NCBI GenBank assembly: GCA_041568335.1
Contig: JBFFZZ010000071.1
Location: forward strand, 1-11,810
Direction of reading: 5' to 3'
Length of the DNA: 11,810 nucleotides
Origin: WVWW01 sp041568335
Lineage (GTDB): Bacteria; Acidobacteriota; Polarisedimenticolia; Polarisedimenticolales; Polarisedimenticolaceae
How positions within the stretch are numbered: position 1 is the stretch's first letter; every line of letters starts with the position of its first letter. A program made the translations under genes and the position numbers. The notes under the pieces are model-generated. The model was not told where the DNA came from. It searched no databases and saw only the letters and a list, made by a program, of their open reading frames with translations. This document shows positions 7,211 to 11,810 of the stretch, one piece after another.

Positions 7211-7588
7211 TCAGGCGTCGGGATCGCGGGCGTAGACCTTGATCGTGGTCCAATCCTTGATCTGCACCTTGCCGGGTTCGTAGCCGCGCGGTTTGCGCAC
7301 GTCGCGGGCGAGGCATTGATGCACCTCGACCTTGCCGCCGGCGCCGCGCGCCTTGGAGTGCCAGGCGGCCAGCGTCGCCGCGTAGCGCACGATGTCGGGC
7401 GGCGGTTCGATACCGCCGGGACAACGGAGGATCACGTGGCTCCCGCTGTACTCCTCGACGTGGAACCAGTAGTCCAGCGGGTCGGCGATCTTCAGCGACA
7501 GCTCGTCGTTGTCGCGCGCACCCTTGCCGACGAGGATCTCCCAGCCGTCGCGCTCGATCGTGCGGTAGCCCTTGCCCTTACCCGCCAT
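7211..7588 (-). CDS. Standalone NFACT-R (DUF814) domain protein
   Basis: The whole 125-residue protein is one NFACT-R domain, the RNA-binding module found near the C-terminus of RqcH/Rqc2/NEMF ribosome-quality-control factors. Matching features: WEILVGKGARDND (16-28), DPLDYWFHVEEYSGSHVIL (36-54, equivalent to the DxWFH...GSHV core), an AATLAAWHSKAR helix (70-81), and VRKPRGYEPGKV (97-108, equivalent to VKKPKGxxPG). The NFACT-N, coiled-coil and NFACT-C parts of full-length RqcH (usually over 500 residues) are absent, with no trace in the flanks. GAGGAG 4 nt upstream supports the ATG at 7588. It overlaps the end of the TonB_C gene by 11 bp, so translation is probably coupled. No signal peptide: cytoplasmic. 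A tRNA-Arg gene follows within 33 bp. A tRNA or rRNA target is inferred from the family only. Confidence 0.9.
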   Translation of the reverse strand: MAGKGKGYRTIERDGWEILVGKGARDNDELSLKIADPLDYWFHVEEYSGSHVILRCPGGIEPPPDIVRYAATLAAWHSKARGAGGKVEVHQCLARDVRKPRGYEPGKVQIKDWTTIKVYARDPDA

Positions 7589-8363
7589 CTTGCTCCTCGC
7601 CGGGTGGCGGCGGATCCGCCTTGACCTCGACGGTGAGGTTCACCAGGGCGACGACGGGTTCGCCCTCGAACAGGGCGGGCTCGAACCTCCACTGTTTCAC
7701 CGCCTCGACGGCGGATGTCTCGAAGTCGTAACCCTCGGGCTTGGCGGCGAGCGCCAGGACGCGCCGCACCGTGCCGTCCTTCTCGACGACGACCTCGAGC
7801 GTGGCGAGGCCCATCACGCGCTCGGCCTGGGCGCGGAACGAGCGCAGCGGCTCCACGCGCGATTCTTCGAGGACCTTCGGCATCGACACGCCCCCGAAAC
7901 CGGCCAGTCGCGGGTTGTCTCGCCGGCCCGTGTCGAGCGGGCGATCCGGCGCGGCCACGGCATAGGGATCGACCTCCTGTTCCCGGTAGGCGAACCGCAG
8001 CAGGTCCCTGTTCATGTCGAGGCTTACATGGAGCTTTCGATCGCCGCCGTGGGTGTAGCTGGCGCGGTAGGCGGAATGACGAAAGGTCCACGGTTCGTCG
8101 AGAGAGATCGGGATCGGGATCTTGGTGTGGCGCAGGATCAGGTCCCAGTCGGACTTGAGCTGGCTGAACGACGCCTCGTAGGCCCCGCAGACGACGCGCA
8201 TCCCCTCCAGCTCGGACGGGATCGGCGCGGGACACGCCACCTGGTCCGCTTCCAACGCGTCGAGGATGTAGGCGATCAGCAGATCGACCTCTTCCTCGGC
8301 TTGCACGGGTGCGGCCAGCAGCGCCAGCATCAGGAATCCCGCCCATCCTCTCGATCCGCGCAT
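7578..8363 (-). CDS. Periplasmic protein with TonB C-terminal domain
   Basis: The 261-residue product starts with a cleavable signal peptide (MRGSRGWAGFLMLALLAAPVQA, cut near residue 22). The ATG at 8363 has AAGGGGAG a few bases upstream; the frame is open further up, but that sequence runs into the opposite gene. Residues about 23-180 are an unassigned soluble region with Cys44 and Cys59, possibly a disulfide. Residues about 183-248 match the TonB C-terminal fold: GLATLEVVVEKDGTVRRV, then ETSAVEAVKQWRFEPALFEGEPV, then VNLTVEVK. Unlike true TonB it has no retained N-terminal anchor and no long Pro-rich spacer, only a short PPPPGEEQDGG tail, so energy transduction with ExbB/ExbD is doubtful. 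It is the first gene of a likely unit with the NFACT-R protein and diverges from the propeller-fusion gene. Confidence 0.88.
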   Translation of the reverse strand: MRGSRGWAGFLMLALLAAPVQAEEEVDLLIAYILDALEADQVACPAPIPSELEGMRVVCGAYEASFSQLKSDWDLILRHTKIPIPISLDEPWTFRHSAYRASYTHGGDRKLHVSLDMNRDLLRFAYREQEVDPYAVAAPDRPLDTGRRDNPRLAGFGGVSMPKVLEESRVEPLRSFRAQAERVMGLATLEVVVEKDGTVRRVLALAAKPEGYDFETSAVEAVKQWRFEPALFEGEPVVALVNLTVEVKADPPPPGEEQDGG

Positions 8364-8383
8364 CGACTCCCCTTCTCGCGTCG

Positions 8384-8423
8384 AGGATATAGCGACCGGC
8401 GGAGCGGTGCTATCCTCAGGATA
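8384..8423. promoter_or_regulatory. AGGATA half-sites in a short divergent promoter region (possible operator)
   Basis: Only 76 bp separate the two divergent start codons. Within them AGGATA occurs at 8384-8389, and again inside the palindrome TATCCT-C-AGGATA at 8411-8423. The outer GAGGATA and inner TATCCTC also form an inverted pair 21 bp apart. Such symmetry fits a dimeric regulator acting on both genes. Promoter boxes overlapping it are not clear, and the regulator is unknown. Confidence 0.4.
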
Positions 8424-8425
8424 TT

Positions 8426-8430
8426 GGAGG
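8426..8430 (+). promoter_or_regulatory. Shine-Dalgarno site fixing the start of the propeller-fusion gene
   Basis: GGAGG lies 9 nt before the ATG at 8440. It favours this start, which begins the signal peptide, over the in-frame ATG at 8407, which has no ribosome site. Confidence 0.8.
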
Positions 8431-8439
8431 CTCGTACCC

Positions 8440-10650
8440 ATGAAGAAGATGATCCCGCTCGTCCTGGTCCTGGTCCTCGGTTCGTTCGCGCTCGGCGGCG
8501 AGGCCGAGGAGGCGCTCTGGGATGCGGCGCGGTCGGGCAACCTCGACAAGATCAAGGCGCTCGTCACCGCCGGCGCCGACGTCAACGCGAAGACCAAGTA
8601 CAACGCCACCGCTCTGGCCTACGCCGCGGACAAGGGGCACGTGGAGATCGTGCGCTACCTGCTGAAAAATGGAGCCGAGGTCAACACGACCGACAACTTC
8701 TATCAGGCCACGCCGCTCTCCTGGGCTTCGATGGGCGGGCATGCCGAGATCATCGGGTTGCTGCTCGAGAACGGCGCGACCGGGGCCGATCAGGTGCTCA
8801 CGCAGGGCGCGCGTAGCGGCAACAAGGCGCTGGTCGAGGCGGCGCTCAAGGGCTCGGACCTTACACCGGACGCCGTTGCCCAGGCCCTCACGCTGGCCGG
8901 CAATCTGGAAGAGGGTGACGAGATCGTCGCGCTGCTGAACTCCATCGACATCGAGATCCCGGAACGGGAAGAGATCGTGGTCGCGCCGGAGCTGCTCGAG
9001 ACCTATACCGGCAAGTTCCGGAACGACACGATCGGCCTGGGCCTCGACGTGCGTCTCGAGGACGGCAAGCTGATCATCCAGGCGACCGGTCAGGGTCCGT
9101 TGACGCTTCGCGCCCTGTCGGAATCCCGCTTCGAGGCGATCGAGTTCCCGCAGGTCCAGATCTCGTTCGCCGGCCGTGGCGGGATGATCGAGCGCGCGAT
9201 GATCGAGCAGGGCGGCCAGACGTTCGACTTTCCACGGGTGCAGGAAACCGCCGGGGCCGAACCGATCGAGCCCGGGCCGGATGACCAGACCGCAGAAACG
9301 AAGACCACGGCCGAGCCGAAGGCCAAACCGAAGAAGTACGCGCGCGGTCCGGCGCGCAACTGGCCCGCGTTCCGCGGCATCAACGCAGCGGGGAACGGCG
9401 ACGGCCAGGGGGCGCCGGTCGAGTGGGACGTCGAGTCCGGCAAGAACGTGCTGTGGAAGACCGCGATCCCCGGCCTCGCCAACTCGAGCCCGATCATCTG
9501 GGGCGACAGGGTGTTCGTCACCACGGCGATCAGCGCGGCCAAGGACGACACGTTCCGCACCGGGCTCTACGGCGACGTCGATTCGGTCGACGACACGTCG
9601 GAGCACACGTTCAAGGTCTACGCGCTCGATCGCAAGAGCGGCAAGATCCTCTGGGAAAAGACCGCCGGCGTGGCCGTGCCCGGGGCCAAGCGGCACCTCA
9701 AGTCGACACAGGCCAACTCGACGCCGGTGACCGACGGCAAGCGCGTCGTGGCGCTGTTCGGCACGATCGGCCTGCTGGTGGCCTACGACATGAACGGCAA
9801 GGAGCTGTGGAAGACCGATGTCGGTGTGCTCGACGCCGGCTGGTTTTACGACGAGACCTACCAGTGGGGTCATGCCAGCTCACCGGTGATCTACGACGAC
9901 CTCGTGATCGTCCAGGCGGACATCTACAAGGGCTCGTTCATCGCCGCATACAACCTGAAGGACGGCAAACGGGTCTGGAAGACCGATCGCGAGGAGGTGC
10001 CCACGTGGGGCACGCCGACGATCCACCGCGGCAAGGAACGCGACGAGCTGATCACCAACGGCACCACGATTCGCGGCTACGACCCCAAGACCGGCATGGT
10101 GCTCTGGACGTTGAGCCCCAATTCGGAGGTCACGGTGGCCACCCCGATCATCGGGCACGGGCTGATCTACGTCACCGCGGGGTACCCGCCGGTGCGACCG
10201 ATCTATGCGATCAGGCCCGGTGCCAACGGCGACATGTCCGCCGCCGAGGGCGCCGATCCCGGCGACTCGGTCGCCTGGAGCCACGATCGCGGCGGCACCT
10301 ACATGCCGACACCGATCGTCTACGGCGATCATCTTTACACCTGCGCCAACGACGGCCGTCTGACCGCCTACGATGCGAAGACGGGCGAGCGCGTGTACCG
10401 CCAACGCATCAACGCGGGCACGCACACGGCGTCGCCGATCGCGGCCGACGGCAAGCTCTACTTCACCACCGAGGAGGGCTCGGTCGTCGTCGCACGGGCC
10501 GGCGCCGAGTACGAAGAGCTCGCGCGCAACGAGATGAACGAGATCTGCATGAGCACGCCGGCGATGTCCGCCGGCGTCCTGGTCGTACGCACGCTCAAGC
10601 ACGTGTACGGCCTCGGCGAGAAGGCCGTCCCGGCGGGCGGCGCGGACTAG
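8440..10650 (+). CDS. Exported ankyrin-repeat / DUF3471 / PQQ-like beta-propeller fusion
   Basis: The 736-residue product begins with a signal peptide (residues 1 to about 20), so it should act in the periplasm or at the surface. Residues about 22-170 hold ankyrin repeats; two are clear (LWDAARSGNLDKIKALVTAGADVNA and the HVEIVRYLLKNGAEVN/HAEIIGLLLENGA pair), then decayed ones. Residues about 183-267 resemble DUF3471, the small beta domain usually found after serine hydrolases (ETYTGKF, then LTLRALSESRFEA). A charged Pro/Lys/Glu/Thr linker (about 268-303) leads to a PQQ-like propeller (about 305-727), opened by the family signature WPAFRGINAAGNG...LWKTAIPG...SSPIIWGDRVFVTTA. Repeated blade motifs follow, such as VYALDRKSGKILWEK, LTAYDAKTGERVY and SPIAADGKLYF. 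The propeller resembles non-enzymatic PQQ_2/BamB-type folds, and I see no proof that it binds PQQ. A partner-binding scaffold is more likely than an enzyme. The next gene follows after 12 bp. Confidence 0.92.
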   Translation: MKKMIPLVLVLVLGSFALGGEAEEALWDAARSGNLDKIKALVTAGADVNAKTKYNATALAYAADKGHVEIVRYLLKNGAEVNTTDNFYQATPLSWASMGGHAEIIGLLLENGATGADQVLTQGARSGNKALVEAALKGSDLTPDAVAQALTLAGNLEEGDEIVALLNSIDIEIPEREEIVVAPELLETYTGKFRNDTIGLGLDVRLEDGKLIIQATGQGPLTLRALSESRFEAIEFPQVQISFAGRGGMIERAMIEQGGQTFDFPRVQETAGAEPIEPGPDDQTAETKTTAEPKAKPKKYARGPARNWPAFRGINAAGNGDGQGAPVEWDVESGKNVLWKTAIPGLANSSPIIWGDRVFVTTAISAAKDDTFRTGLYGDVDSVDDTSEHTFKVYALDRKSGKILWEKTAGVAVPGAKRHLKSTQANSTPVTDGKRVVALFGTIGLLVAYDMNGKELWKTDVGVLDAGWFYDETYQWGHASSPVIYDDLVIVQADIYKGSFIAAYNLKDGKRVWKTDREEVPTWGTPTIHRGKERDELITNGTTIRGYDPKTGMVLWTLSPNSEVTVATPIIGHGLIYVTAGYPPVRPIYAIRPGANGDMSAAEGADPGDSVAWSHDRGGTYMPTPIVYGDHLYTCANDGRLTAYDAKTGERVYRQRINAGTHTASPIAADGKLYFTTEEGSVVVARAGAEYEELARNEMNEICMSTPAMSAGVLVVRTLKHVYGLGEKAVPAGGAD

Positions 10651-10662
10651 CCCCAGGCACGG

Positions 10663-11810
10663 ATGGACGACCGGTTCGAGTACCAGGAGCCGCCGCCGAC
10701 CGACGAACCTCTCCGTCCCGAAGATCCCCATTGGTCGCTGGCGTTCCTGTACCTGGCGTTCCGACCCAAGGTCTTTTTCAAGACCTACGCCCTGCACCAC
10801 ATCCCGGCGCTGGTCGCGCTGGCCGCGTGGTGTCTCGGGATGTTCGGTGTGATCGATCGTTTCGAAACGCGCATGATGACGTCACCGGACAGCGAGCTCG
10901 TCAAGGCGCTGCGAGGGCACTGGGGTGTGTACTGGACCTTTGTCGCGTTTGCGGGGATCGTGTCGGGGGCGATCTACTTCGCCATCGGGGGCTGGTGGTA
11001 TCGGACCCGGCTGAAGTGGGCCGGGGCCGTCGAGCCCGACCCTGCGCTGGCCCGGCGCGTCTACCTGTTCGCGGCGCAGGTTCTCGCCCTCCCCACGCTC
11101 GTGATCTCGCTGGCCGACACGTTCCGCTTCGCCACACCCGGAGAGGCCTACGCCGCGGACAAGTGGACCGATTTCGTTCCGATCTTGCTGGTCTTCTGGT
11201 CGGTCTATGTCAGCTACCGCGGGGTCCGGACGGCCTTCGAAGCGGTCCGCTGGAAAGTCCGGCTGTGGTTTTTCTTCCTGCCCGGTCTGTTCTACGGAGT
11301 CGCCTTTTCCGTCGTGATGCTCGTCTTCCTTTTCGGGGCGATGGCCCAGACCCCGGACCTCGACTCCCCGACCTCCGTCGAGCGGGGGGCGTTCCGACTC
11401 GAGCACCCCGGCAACTGGAACGTCGACAAGCAAGCCGTCGACTATGACCCGGACGATCGCTTCTCGATCGAACCGCTGTTCGCGGACGCGGTGATGAGCT
11501 TCTGGTTCTACGACACGCCGATGTCGTCGCAGGATTGCGTCGACCAGACGCTCTCCAACATGGAATCCTCCTACGACATCGAATCGCTCGAGGGTCTCGA
11601 AGCGTGGGGCGACTACCCGGGGGCGGGTTACACGGGGATCGTCGTGATCGCCGGCGGTCGCTACGACATGTTGCTGTTCTGTTCGACGGAGCGCGCCACG
11701 CCGTTCGAGGTCATGATGCTCTGCTCGTCCGACGTGTACGCCAAGATCTCCAGCGGCTTCGATCACATCGAAGCGACGTTCCGCTTGGCCGACGAGTCCG
11801 GCGCGACCGC
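10663..11810 (+). CDS. Yip1-like membrane protein with soluble C-terminal domain, 3' end cut by window edge
   Basis: The ATG at 10663 opens a frame of 382 codons that runs off the window. It starts 12 bp after the propeller-fusion stop with only a weak AGG as ribosome site, so it is probably translated from the same transcript. Residues 1-25 are acidic/Pro-rich and cytoplasmic in style. About five hydrophobic segments follow (near 43-64, 88-112, 133-153, 170-187 and 201-227), with a spacing like Yip1-family bacterial membrane proteins. Residues about 240-375 are soluble, beginning GAFRLEHPGNWNVD and ending FDHIEATFRLAD. This resembles the DUF1795/PsbP-like fold, in which an amphipathic peptide-profile opening and a final SFR-type strand are usual. 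That second assignment is tentative. It has no signal peptide. Function is unknown; context suggests an envelope partner of the propeller protein. Confidence 0.8.
   Translation, partial: MDDRFEYQEPPPTDEPLRPEDPHWSLAFLYLAFRPKVFFKTYALHHIPALVALAAWCLGMFGVIDRFETRMMTSPDSELVKALRGHWGVYWTFVAFAGIVSGAIYFAIGGWWYRTRLKWAGAVEPDPALARRVYLFAAQVLALPTLVISLADTFRFATPGEAYAADKWTDFVPILLVFWSVYVSYRGVRTAFEAVRWKVRLWFFFLPGLFYGVAFSVVMLVFLFGAMAQTPDLDSPTSVERGAFRLEHPGNWNVDKQAVDYDPDDRFSIEPLFADAVMSFWFYDTPMSSQDCVDQTLSNMESSYDIESLEGLEAWGDYPGAGYTGIVVIAGGRYDMLLFCSTERATPFEVMMLCSSDVYAKISSGFDHIEATFRLADESGAT

Noticed and set aside
6984..7242. Two short plus-strand frames containing ARQDSNLRLLAPEASALSS and RIRTCDFLLRRQALYPAEL
   Set aside because: These are translations of the strand opposite the tRNA-Arg gene, a known source of false proteins in databases.
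1..11810. Mobile element, CRISPR array, toxin-antitoxin or defence cassette
   Set aside because: I saw no transposase, integrase or nuclease motifs, no regularly spaced direct repeats with spacers, and no terminal inverted repeats flanking a gene block.

Overview
The window is about 65% GC and reads as chromosomal DNA from a Gram-negative bacterium. It carries an outer-membrane beta-barrel protein ending in Phe, a TonB C-terminal-domain protein, and several Sec-type signal peptides. The style of the secreted protease (trypsin-like core followed by Cys-containing FnIII-like repeats) and the ankyrin/DUF3471/PQQ-like architecture remind me of uncultured Acidobacteriota or deltaproteobacterial lineages. 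This is an impression from protein style, not a demonstrated placement.

Layout. 1-1880 (minus): a membrane-anchored spermidine-synthase-like protein, cut by the left edge. 1896-5195 (minus), 15 bp upstream of it on the same strand: a large secreted multidomain trypsin-like protease. 5196-5708: a 513-bp divergent intergenic region with an 83-bp imperfect palindrome and repeated GAACCGT-type words. 5709-6293 (plus): a small exported protein of unknown function. 6415-6954 (plus): a small outer-membrane beta-barrel protein, followed by a strong intrinsic terminator (6979-7012). 7031-7100: three successive inverted repeats, the last touching the 3' CCA of a tRNA-Arg(CCG) gene (7101-7177, minus). 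7211-7588 (minus): a standalone NFACT-R domain protein. It overlaps the end of 7578-8363 (minus), a periplasmic TonB_C-domain protein. A short divergent promoter region with AGGATA half-sites separates this from 8440-10650 (plus), an exported ankyrin / DUF3471 / PQQ-like beta-propeller fusion. That gene is followed after 12 bp by 10663-11810 (plus), a Yip1-like membrane protein with a soluble C-terminal domain, cut by the right edge.

How the genes may work together. Three same-strand pairs look like transcription units: protease then synthase-like protein; TonB_C then NFACT-R, with the tRNA only 33 bp further on; and propeller fusion then Yip1-like protein. Most products are predicted to act in the envelope or outside the cell. 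The exceptions are the NFACT-R protein and the tRNA, which belong to translation. I see no CRISPR array, transposase, integrase, toxin-antitoxin pair or recognisable defence cassette. No complete new multi-gene system is evident. The best leads are the unusual fusions, the NFACT-R/tRNA linkage, and the structured, repeat-rich intergenic DNA at 5354-5696.
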